A stretch of DNA of 64,000 nt, taken from contig CM049315.1 in the NCBI GenBank assembly GCA_026874595.1, positions 13,977,664 through 14,041,663 of the forward strand, given 5' to 3'. The notes beneath the pieces were generated by a model. That model saw only the letters and a program-made list of their open reading frames with translations, was not told where the DNA came from and searched no databases. Of the stretch, positions 1 to 10,661 are shown one piece after another. This DNA comes from Sipunculus nudus (Eukaryota; Annelida; Sipuncula; Golfingiida; Sipunculidae). The first letter of the stretch is position 1. Every line of letters starts with the position of its first letter. The translations under genes were made by a program, and so were the position numbers.

Positions 1-1345
1 TTACCCATATCCTTTGAGCTATGGGGCCTCAAAGTACCCCCCAGAATAGTAAAAAATTCATAAAAAAACTTCAATATCTCATTAACTACATCACTGATGG
101 TCTTTAATTTTTGCATACATATTGATCATGAGATGTTTCATCGGTTTCTGCAGACCGGTGGCGCCACCTATATTTTTCGATTTTTTTTACGAATTGTTTT
201 CTCTATTTTTGAGACCTTTGAAAATGTGAACATCTGTCAACAGGGCACAAATCGTAAAGACTGGACCTAGAATCTTCATTCTTGACACAGTGAGAGACCT
301 TTGAAAAGTCTCTATAGAAACCAGAAATTAGGTCTCTGTTACCCATATCCTTTGGGCTGTGGGGCTCCCAATTACCCCCAAGAATAATGGAAAATTTGAT
401 AAAAACAAACTGCAACATCTCAATAACTACAACACTGATGGTGATGATTTTTGGCATACATATTGATTAAGAGGTGTTCCATCAGTTCCAGCAGACTGGT
501 GGCGCCACCTGTGTTTTTTTCAAATTTTCTCAAATTTTTTTTCTCTATTTTTGAAACCTTTAAGGATGTAGATATCTGTCAACAGGGTACAAATCGTAAC
601 GACTGGATCTAGAATCTTCATTCTTGATACACTGGGAGACCCATGAAAAGTCTCCATGGAAACCTGAAATTAGGTCTCTGTTACCCATATCCTTTAAGCT
701 ATAGGACTCTGAAATATCCCTCAGAATAATGGACAATTTGAAATAAAAGCTGAAGTATCTGAACAACAAATGCAGAGATTACCATGATTCTTTGCTTGGA
801 TATTGATTATGGAGTGTTTCATCAGTTTCTGCAGACTGGTGGTACCACCTATATTTTATTCAATTTTTTTTCTCTATTTTTGAGACCTTTAAGGATGCTG
901 TCATCTGTAAGCGTGACACAAATTATAACAACAGGACCTAGAATCTTTATTCTTGTCATGCAAGGAGGCCCATGAAAAGTGTCAGTGAAAACCTGAAATA
1001 AGGTCTCTGTTACCCACATCCTTCAAAGTATCCCTCAGAATAATGGAAACTTTGATACAAAAGCTTAAGTATCTGAACAACTAATGCAGAGATCACCATG
1101 ATTCTTTGCATGGATATTGACCATTAAGTGTTTATATTAGTTTCTGCAGACTGGTGGAACCACCTGTATTCTTTTTTTAAGTTTACGCATTTTTTCTCTA
1201 TTTTTGAGATATATAAATACGGTCACAATCTAAGTCTGTTGGTAAATCTGTTTGATGCTTCAGTTGAATGGGTATATACTACCATTCAGATGATAAAATT
1301 TCCTTTTGCGAATCTCTTCCCAGTCAGCTGAGTGCATGACCCATG
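1..1345 (+). repeat. Family A tandem repeat, four ~338-bp copies
   Basis: Four head-to-tail copies begin at about 1, 339, 681 and 1010, each starting with TTACCCATATCC or a close variant; the array runs off the left edge of the window. Each copy contains a 12-bp palindrome preceded by CTGCAGAC or CAGCAGAC: GGTGGCGCCACC at 157-168 and 498-509, GGTGGTACCACC at 838-849, and GGTGGAACCACC at 1153-1164. No long coding frame is shared between copies. Related copies lie in the opposite orientation near 44.1-44.5 kb, so this is a dispersed family and not a local duplication. The family is not recognised by name; a non-autonomous DNA element with an internal tandem core is plausible. Confidence 0.85.
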
Positions 1346-1585
1346 GGTCACTTGTTTATTATGGGCTGGAGACAGGTAATTTTTAATGACCTTTAAACCA
1401 TTAAGTATAGATTTGAAGCATTTCAGGTATTACTTTGCTTTACAAATAGGCCCAAGTTAAGCAGAAACTATAAGATACTAAAATTAAATCCCGAAAGCAC
1501 AAGGACAGATAATTTATTTATGTACTATGGCACTTTGAATGTTAGGGACATGAATTTTCATCAATTGGGTCGTTTTCTGTAGAAG

Positions 1586-1587
<2 letters not shown>

Positions 1588-1651
<64 letters not shown>
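1588..1651. repeat. (AT)n microsatellite
   Basis: Uninterrupted AT dinucleotide run of about 64 bp. Confidence 0.97.
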
Positions 1652-1655
<4 letters not shown>

Positions 1656-3087
1656 ATCGCTCTTAGACACAATGGTATTGGAAAAGTCCGCTAATGAATA
1701 GTTGGATGGACTACCAAGAAAAGAAATAGTTATTCACGATAAAAGTTCATTTCTTCAGTAACTTACCCAACAGATTCAAACGTTTAGGTCAAATTCGATA
1801 TTATTATATTGATACAGGCAAAAACATATCCGGTTACAAAACTTAAGATCAAAATGATTATCAAAATATCAAAGTTATTATAAAAGTTATTAGATCTGAC
1901 CAGTACATGTTTGTACTATAGGTATTCAACGTGACTGACTGAGAAAGCAAGTTTGTACCTGTGACGCAACTGCAATGTTCAATAGCATATGGTTCTATTT
2001 TTATCACCAGTCATTAAGGTCAGCAAAGGACTTGTCGTGTATTGAAATGAACTGCTCTTGCTCACGCGTGACTTCAGCTTGTTCTCACATAAAAGGCCCA
2101 TGTGGACCACATAAAGATAAAGTTGAACGAATACTCCCCCTTGAAACATTTATTAACGTTAATGTGGTTGGTGTTCAAAGTTCTATATAAATATGACCAC
2201 CAGGGGATATTCTTCCTTTTAATCATGGTTTCTGTGAAAACTTACCCTTACATCGATTAAGATTTCAACCAGTCATTACGTGTTCGTTTTCTTAAAATAT
2301 TTTCATTCATCGAATGACTTCCTGTTCGGTTATATGTACGTGCCACCATCCACCAGAGGAGGTCGTTTCCATTCAAAACGAACCTCTTCCAGTTAGGCAG
2401 TGTGGGAGAGCTTGGATTACTTGTCTCAACCATCAAACTATCAAAATTGATTTACATTTCAAGGAAACACATTTCATATGCGCATGCTTCCTTAAAAATA
2501 CTTATACCATGAAGTCCTTACCACAAAAACAGCAATTTTTTTTGCAGTTTGCCTTGAAACCTTTCTTATCCAACATATTTGAACGGACTACGTTGCAATC
2601 TTCACTATATTTATAACTAATGTGCCTGTGTATGCAGAGTTCCACGGTGCATTGTGGGACTTTGATTCAATACCCACAAATCCTCACCAACCGAGTCGTA
2701 CTCTTATGAGTCCGATTAAACATCAGCTGACATCACCTGCATAAAAATCTCGAAGATGCCTCACTATGTATTGAAATATCCAAACCCAATTTTCCTTTTG
2801 TACTTATGTCAAATAGTCATGTCTGTTCTTCTGTGTGTCTACTTGATTGTTTGTTGGTGCAGGGATGGTCTGATTTAATTGTAGCTAGAGATGAGAGTAC
2901 AAGTTGCTCATGGGTCAGAATGCTCAGCTGAAGATAAGTGAATTAATTTCAGCGAAACACATATTATTCCAATACATCGTGTAAGTGTTATTTCACGTCA
3001 ATTAGATCCAAAAAAATTTCATCATAATCTATGAGCCATTCTTGAGAAATTGAACTTTTACTTTTTAACCGATGACACCAAATTACA
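1652..3087. other. Unassigned AT-rich stretch
   Basis: No recognisable gene or repeat. Open frames of 71 codons (1975-2190) and 100 codons (2314-2616) on the plus strand match no family I recognise and look like chance. Confidence 0.5.
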
Positions 3088-3402
3088 CTACTGTTGGTAA
3101 ATTTTGTGAAGAACTAGTTGGTCAAATGTTCTGCAATGTGTGTATGATGAGACTGAAATAAGTTTAAACAGGTGGCCAATGGGGCATGACGCTCCTCTTA
3201 CTTTGACATAAAGGCAATCCGCGCAGTGATCGTTTACATATGAGTCTGTGTATGTAATTTTACTAAAACTGGAATAATTGTAGCGAATATATGTAATACA
3301 TGAAGTGAATTTCTGTAGAACTTGTAGGTCTGATTTTGTTAAATGTTTACATTCTGGAAAATAAAGTTGAGCGATAGTTTTTTTTATAGGCAATCTTGAC
3401 AT
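3088..3402 (-). CDS. Unrecognised 104-codon ORF
   Basis: A minus-strand frame opens with ATG at 3402 and stays open for 104 codons in AT-rich DNA. The product has several cysteines and histidines, including a CADC and a CPIGH stretch, but no complete zinc-finger spacing and no domain I know. It abuts the left edge of the family B repeat block. No splice or promoter signal decides whether it is real. It may be a chance frame or a remnant of the neighbouring repeat. Confidence 0.12.
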   Translation of the reverse strand: MSRLPIKKTIAQLYFPECKHLTKSDLQVLQKFTSCITYIRYNYSSFSKITYTDSYVNDHCADCLYVKVRGASCPIGHLFKLISVSSYTHCRTFDQLVLHKIYQQ

Positions 3403-3419
3403 TTTGAGTACACTTACTT

Positions 3420-5170
3420 ACAGAGTGCTCAAAATCCTTTTTCACTTCGATAGTTTGCAGAATATGGAACACAGTGATTTAATTTTGTATGTTCAAGAAG
3501 GTTTCACCAGGAACTCCCTGGATGATAAATAAGAAGTTTCTGGGTCATAATGTTATGATTTGAACCAATCTGACCTCCAGTAAGCTAAAATAACGTTCTT
3601 TCACAAAACACAGAATATAGGGCCAGTGAACTTACTTCAGAATTCCAAGGAAATCTCACCTGGACCCACCCGCATCTGAAGTAAGAAGTTTCTTGGTCTA
3701 ACCAATATGATTTGCGCTCATCTGACTTTCAGGGTGCTCAGATCATGTTTTTCGCATAGTTTGCCGGACATGGGTCCATATCTTATTTTAGCTTCAATAA
3801 GAGGAAAAGACCAGATGAAGGTCAAATCAGAAAGGTTTTAGGTCCAACAATGCTGTCTTTGACTTGCAGGATGGACTAATTCAAGATTTTCTAATAGCTG
3901 AATGTATATAGGTCACAGTGACCTAATTTCATGTGTCAAAAGAGAATTCACGCCCTTGGGTATAAAGTAAGAATTTTCTAGGTCCAACCGTCACGAACTC
4001 TTGCCTCACAGAGTATTGGTCCCAGTGATTTGATTTCAGGTTTCTAAGGAAATTTACAGAGATTTCTCTGTATTTTAAGTAAGAAGTTTCTGGAAGCCTG
4101 TCTTACTTTCAGGGTGTTCAAAACATCCCCTCCCCCACCCAAGAACAAACAGACTATAGATCACAGTGACCCGACTTCAGGTTTCAAAGAAAACCCTATT
4201 AGGACCCCCCGCCCACTGAATTTTAATTAAGAAGATTCTAGTCTCAACAGTTACAATTAGTACCATGTCTAACTTTTGCCGTCCTAAAACTACTGCCTTT
4301 TGCATAGTTCGCAGAATTTAAGCAACATTGACCAAAGTTCATATCTCAGCCCCTGACTTCCTTTAGGGAATCTAAAGTGCACACATGGACACAAAGGATG
4401 CTAGAATTTGTTTGTGGTTGTAATATTGCACATTTACTTTAATCTCGGATTCCAATAAAACAACGTTTGCAGAAAGTAGGTTACAGTGACCTACTTTAAG
4501 GTTTCCAAGCAGACTCCAACAAGACCCCCCCCCCCGCTTGATTTTAAGTAAGACGTCTCTAGGTCCAAAGGTTACAATGTTTTATGTCTTGTAAATAGTT
4601 TGCAGAATAAAAGTCACTGTGACCTTATTTCAAATTCCTAAGAGGATTTCACGAGGACCTCCCTCGATGTTGAATTAGGCGTTTTTAGGTTAAATGTTTA
4701 CAATTATACCCATCTGACATCCAGGGTGCCAAAATTATATTTGTTCTAAGAGCTCTCTGAATATAGTTCATTCTGACCTATATTTTGAGGTTGCTAAGGA
4801 TAATTTACAAGGACCTCCACTTAATTACTTCGACACAACGGTAAGATTTGTGTCCTGTCTGACTGTTAGGGTGCTAACAAATTTGTTTACCTTTGGCTCA
4901 GAGATGTAGGTTACTAGATGTCCAAATGTCCGGGTTCAAAGGTTATTTGCCCAGGACGTCCATGGATGTAAAGTTTAAAGATTTTAGGCCTGACGGTTCC
5001 ATTTGTGTCCTGTTAACGGACACCCAGTCAACAAGACAACCGATCGGATGATGAACAAAAACCCATCGCTATAGCTCAGATGACTTTCAGTATGCAGAGC
5101 TAATAAATCGGACAGGCGATAGGACACAGGCCAGATGCTATTGACAAGCATGACTGAAAGTCGGTTTAGC
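3420..5170 (+). repeat. Family B: decayed ~140-170-bp tandem repeat with palindromic AGGTCA sites
   Basis: About ten diverged copies share an ordered set of motifs: GCAGAATATAGGTCACAGTG, then TTTCAGGTTTCCAAGG, then AAGTAAGAAGTTTCTAGGTC, then a closing TCTGACTTTCAGGGTGCTCA. Copies vary by indels and substitutions, so the array is old. One copy keeps a perfect AGGTCACAGTGACCT (3910-3924); another has AGGTTACAGTGACCT (4488-4502). The right end holds GTGTCCTGTTAACGGACAC and a GACTTTCAGT stretch that reappears in modified form beside the 44.6-kb copy. No coding potential was seen. Confidence 0.75.
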
Positions 5171-6114
5171 AAAAAATATTAGCATTGGCGGAGGTCTATA
5201 CTCTCATTATTTAAGTATGTGTAAGTACGTAAGTCCTGGCAGGTCTAATAAACAATTGTGCGTATGATTTGGCCTGTTGGACAACCGCTAAGTATGAGTA
5301 AAAGATGAATTTCTATGAGTTTATTTATACATTGATATTGAAGAACCCTCAATATTCATCGAATCTGAATCAAAGGGATTTTATCACGCAAAGACTGTAT
5401 TTCATAATAGTGGCATGGCCATTACACATGGTAAACAAGGCGTATGCAAATGCTGCTTATATATCAAGAGATCCTGTAACTCATTATATGCAATTCAGTG
5501 ACAGAAAGCAGAAACCCTGTGTCGTTTTACGTCAAAATGTCAGTTGTGAACAATGAATAATGTCTCGCACATGTTCTCATGAAGTTTAATAACGTGAGCT
5601 AACAAAGGAAATTAACTGCCTGACAAATATAGACGCATTTGCGTGTACAGACGTTTCTAGTGGTTATGGAGAGAAGATCAGTTTTTGCCGTAGGTGTAAT
5701 TATACCTGATTTTTTAGGTGACGATCTGTATTATGTTTACTTTTGATTTGTTTGTGTGCAAGTTTACGCAACAGTTCTGAACAGATTTTGTTAAAATGTT
5801 GTCTAGGTTTAGGATAACACCAAAGGAACAATCCATTAAATTTAAAGCATTTCTAAAAGGTTTTTGGTTATGTAAAGCCTGAAGTTATATATGATTTATA
5901 TATAAAATGAGTTATATATGATATATATATATTCGTTATATATGATTTTTTTAAACAATGTGTGAACGATGAAAAATGGTTTCAGCGTTTCCAAAAGCAT
6001 ATTGATCAAATTTATTGTACAGCTGTGGTAGATGGCGCTCCTTTTTAGAAGTTAATTAATGACTGTGTGGTTTCCTTACTTCTTTACTTACAAAAGAAGG
6101 GGTAAAATTATTTA
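5171..6114. other. Unassigned; short AT-rich GTTATATATGAT repeats
   Basis: No gene recognised. At about 5885-5950 there are three loose copies of GTTATATATGAT separated by (TA)n. Confidence 0.6.
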
Positions 6115-6214
6115 ACAGAGAGAAGAAAACAGAGAGAAGAAAACAGAGAGAAGAAAACAGAGAGAAGAAAACAGAGAGAAGAAAACAGAGAGAAGAAAAC
6201 AGAGAGAAGAAAAC
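6115..6214. repeat. 14-bp minisatellite, about 7 copies
   Basis: Perfect tandem copies of ACAGAGAGAAGAAA. The two overlapping minus-strand open frames across it (LFSSLCFLLSVF repeats) are products of this array. Confidence 0.95.
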
Positions 6215-7253
6215 ATGAAGAATGCATGAGGGTACCGATGAACTTCTGTTTGCATCCTTTCCATGGCCACTGCTGCTGCACAACGGGATGGGAAACTACA
6301 GTTACTACATTGGTATATGTTCCCAAACGTAATTAAGGTAAGTTTCTGTTAAAATTACACAATTGTACGTCAATTGTCATGTATATCAGAATATATTGCG
6401 ACTAATAAAACCAGCTTTATATGCCCTAATTGATGACCTTCACCCTCTAAGTGCTGCACAGGTTGCATTTGATATGATAAGTTAAAACTGCATGACCCTA
6501 TTCGCAAAAATGATATTTGTATTAAATAAACTTATAATCGCAGAAACGTTAATTCATCATTACCACCTTTGGATGGGATAGATGGAAATCGGACATATAC
6601 AGATCATGTCTGAACACATGATTTTTTCTGCCTAAATGTATCCGTAGATGTTAAAACCTACTTGTCCGGATTTGAATAATATTGGTGTCAGGGGTCAGCT
6701 TTACCTTGAAATTGCCCATAAAGCTTTCGGAGAATATTCAAACCAGTTCATATGAATTAGCTGTGGCAGTGAAGGCATCACGGGTCCGTATAATAACTGA
6801 TCATATTCGCATGAATGTTTGTCAACTTTTCGCAACTTTTTGTAAATTGTGTATTCGCCATTATATTGTATTATATCTGGTAAAGTCGCATTTCTTGATG
6901 TACATCTCTTAGATGAGGCGCAGCTGAATAAGAATAATGAAATAATTTTCTTCTGTGTACGGAGGAGGTTGCACTGTGAGTTAATTGTGATATCTTGAAC
7001 GGCGTTTGGTCTGTGCGGGTTCATTTTCTAGGACTTATTTTTTATGACTTATTATTTTTAAAATAAACATACATTGTATCAATGTGACCTGAAATGAGTA
7101 AAAAATATTTCTGTGGCATTTTTTTTGTAGAAAATTAAAAGGAATCCACGTACGTCATGGCAAAACAGACTAAGACGAACAAGAACTTGAATGCGGGTCT
7201 CTATAGAGAAAGAGAGCGTCAAAGCTGGAAAGGATGGTTTGAGAGCTAGAGCT
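6215..7253. other. Unassigned left flank of the 33-bp satellite
   Basis: No recognisable gene. A plus frame (6682-6912) and an overlapping minus frame (6701-7024) are open together, which argues that neither is coding. Confidence 0.5.
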
Positions 7254-9902
7254 GTGTGACGAAACACATTTATATTGCATGCCAGTGTGTCACGGAACAC
7301 ATTTATATTGCATGCCAGTGTGTCACGGAACACATTTATATTGCATGCCAGTGTGTCACGGAACATATTTATATTGCATGCCAGTGTGTCACGGAACACA
7401 TTTATATTGCATGCCAGTGTGTCACGGAACACATTTATATTGCATGCCAGTGTGTCACGGAACACATTTATATTGCATGCCAGTGTGTCACGGAACACAT
7501 TTATATTGCATGCCAGTGTGTCACGGAACACATTTATATTGCATGCCAGTGTGTCACGGAACACATTTATACTGCATGCCAGTGTGTCACGGAACACATT
7601 TATATTGCATGCCAGTGTGTGGCGGAACACATTTATATTGCATGCCAGTGTGTGGCGGAACACATTTATATTGCATGCCAGTGTGTGACGGAACACATTT
7701 ATATTGCATGCCAGTGTGTGACGGAACACATTTATATTGCATGCCAGTGTGTGACGGAACACATTTATATTGCATGCCAGTGTGTGACGGAACACATTTA
7801 TATTGCATGCCAGTGTGTGACGGAACACATTTATATTGCATGCCAGTGTGTGACGGAACACATTTATATTGCATGCCAGTGTGTGACGGAACACATTTAT
7901 ATTGCATGCCAGTGTGTGACGGAACACATTTATATTGCATGCCAGTGTGTGACGGAACACATTTATATTGCATGCCAGTGTGTGACGGAACACATTTATA
8001 TTGCATGCCAGTGTGTGACGGAACACATTTATATTGCATGCCAGAGTGTGACGGAACACATTTATATTGCATGCCAGTGTGTGACGGAACACATTTATAT
8101 TGCATGCCAGTGTGTGACGGAACACATTTATATTGCATGCCAGTGTGTGACGGAACACATTTATATTGCATGCCAGTGTGTGACGGAACACATTTATATT
8201 GCATGCCAGTGTGTGACGGAACACATTTATATTGCATGCCAGTGTGTGACGGAACACATTTATATTGCATGCCAGTGTGTGACGGAACACATTTATATTG
8301 CATGCCAGTGTGTGACGGAACACATTTATATTGCATGCCAGTGTGTGACGGAACACATTTAAATTGCATGCCAGTGTGTGACGGAACACATTTAAATTGC
8401 ATGCCAGTGTGTGACGGAACACATTTAAATTGCATGCCAGTGTGTGACGGAACACATTTATATTGCATGCCAGTGTGTGACGGAACACATTTATATTGCA
8501 TGCCAGTGTGTGGCGGAACACATTTATATTGCATGCCAGTGTGTGACGGAACACATTTATATTGCATGCCAGTGTGTGGCGGAACACATTTATATTGCAT
8601 GCCAGTGTGTGGAGGAACACATTTTTATTGCATGCCAGTGTGTGGCGGAACACATTTTTATTGCATGCCAGTGTGTGGCGGAACACATTTATATTGCATG
8701 CCAGTGTGTCACGGAACACATTTATAATGCATGCCAATGTGTCACGGAACACATTTTTATTGCATACCAGTGTGTCACGGAACACATTTATATTGCATGC
8801 CAGTGTGTCACGGAACACATTTATATTGCATGCCAGTGTGTCACGGAACACATTTATATTGCATGCCAGTGTGTGACGGAACACATTTATATTGCATGCC
8901 AGTGTGTGACGGAACACATTTATATTGCATGCCAGTGTGTGACGGAACACATTTATATTGCATGCCAGTGTGTGACGGAACACATTTATATTGCATGCCA
9001 GTGTGTGGCGGAACACATTTTTATTGCATGCCAGTGTGTGGCGGAACACATTTATATTGCATGCCAGTGTGTCACGGAACACATTTATAATGCATGCCAA
9101 TGTGTCACGGAACACATTTTTATTGCATACCAGTGTGTCACGGAACACATTTATATTGCATGCCAGTGTGTCACGGAACACATTTATATTGCATGCCAGT
9201 GTGTCACGGAACACATTTATATTGCATGCCAGTGTGTGACGGAACACATTTATATTGCATGCCAGTGTGTGACGGAACACATTTATATTGCATGCCAGTG
9301 TGTGACGGAACACATTTATATTGCATGCCAGTGTGTCACGGAACACATTTATATTGCATGCCAGTGTGTCACGGAACACATTTATATTGCATGCCAGTGT
9401 GTCACGGAACACATTTATATTGCATGCCAGTGTGTGACGGAACACATTTATATTGCATGCCAGTGTGTGACGGAACACATTTATATTGCATGCCAGTGTG
9501 TGACGGAACACATTTATATTGCATGCCAGTGTGTGACGGAACACATTTATATTGCATGCCAGTGTGTGGCGGAACACATTTATATTGCATGCCAGTGTGT
9601 GGCGGAACACATTTTTATTGCATGCCAGTGTGTGGCGGAACACATTTTTATTGCATGCCAGTTAGTCACGGAACACATTTATATTGCATGCCAGTGTGTC
9701 ACGGAACACATTTATATTGCATGCCAGTGTGTCACGGAACACATTTATATTGCATACCAGTGTGTCACGGAACACATTTTTATTGCATGCCAGTGTGTCA
9801 CGGAACACATTTATATTGCATGCCAGTGTGTCACGGAACACATTTATATTGCATGCCAGTGTGTCACGGAACACATTTATATTGCATGCCAGTGTGTCAC
9901 GG
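7254..9902. repeat. 33-bp satellite array, about 80 copies
   Basis: The 33-bp unit contains ACGGAACACATTTATATTGC followed by ATGCCAGTGTGT and is repeated without spacers for about 2.65 kb. The main variation is in the three bases after GTGT: CAC, GAC or GGC, arranged in blocks and not at random. Rarer variants are TTTTTATT, TTTAAATT, TTATAATG and GCATACC. The unit is divisible by three and free of stops in five of six frames, so long open frames appear on both strands (up to 854 codons on the minus strand, 526 on the plus). These are structural by-products. The left edge is diverged (GACGAAACAC at 7258) and the right edge breaks off within GTGTCACGGC. Copies are nearly identical, so the array is young or kept homogeneous. 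Confidence 0.98.
8641..9330. repeat. Internal 363-bp (11-unit) duplication in the satellite
   Basis: The rare variant series TTATAATGCATGCCAATG, then TTTTTATTGCATACC, occurs at about 8721 and again at about 9084, exactly 363 bp (11 units) later. The flanking CAC, GAC and GGC variants also match for roughly ten consecutive units. This shows copying of multi-unit blocks by unequal exchange or a similar process. Confidence 0.85.
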
Positions 9903-10661
9903 CAACTGGGGGTCGAAGTAAAATGGCTAACAGAAGAAATGTTTTGTCATTTGACAAATTGTATATAACGAGTTTTAGAGAACATTTAAAAAGGTATAAG
10001 GGAAGTTTAGTTAACAGAAATTAAAGGTTTAATATAAATCCGGAGCAGCAAATGGAAAGTTCATAGTGATTTTCTGATGGTTTTCATTAATTGCTTTTCA
10101 TTAAATTTCGTAAAAGACCTCAAAAATATTTTGTATAGAGTCAGTGAAAACCCCTCTAAAGACCATTTTCGTAAAGGTTTTTCATAAAAGCATTTCATAA
10201 AGGTATTTGGAAAACTCCAAAAGGATTTTGTATATCGTCAATTGAAAAGCCCTCCAACAAGCATAAAAATATGTAAGGCTATCTCTTTTGTCCCTATCGA
10301 GATTGTCATAGGGCCATTGTCACAGAGCTAACCAGTGGTTGGAGTTGTTGAACTGTGACAAACACTTGCCGTATTGCTCGTAGTTGGATTAAAACCCTGG
10401 CGGAAGTTAGGACCTCTGATCACGTATATTTTGTATTTTATGTAATATCTACATTTCATATACATATGTAAAAAAATGAAGCGTCATGTAGAATGAACAG
10501 ACCCCGTTCATTATAAATGTTTTGGCCAAACATAACATTGTACACAATCACTCACGACATATTTTTGTTGTATCTTAACTAGGATGCATTTATGAAATAA
10601 TTGTGCTCTTTACTAGAGTTGGGCCAATGTAACAAATCGTTTCACGCATATACATTATGTT
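9903..10661. other. Unassigned
   Basis: AT-rich spacer between the satellite and the Helentron-like array. Two loose CATTTCATAAA/GGTATTTGGAAAA-type motifs recur near 10180-10240. No gene was seen. Confidence 0.5.

Noticed and set aside
6056-6326. Two Phe/Leu/Ser-rich ORFs that look membrane-like
   Set aside because: Readings of the 14-bp minisatellite in two frames.
7254-9902. CRISPR-like array
   Set aside because: Repeats are contiguous with no spacers and the genome is animal; it is a satellite.
7079-10024. Very long ORFs (854, 526, 482, 368, 337 codons) on both strands
   Set aside because: All are readings of the 33-bp satellite, which is stop-free in five frames. Several open frames overlap the same bases, so no one of them is supported as a protein.
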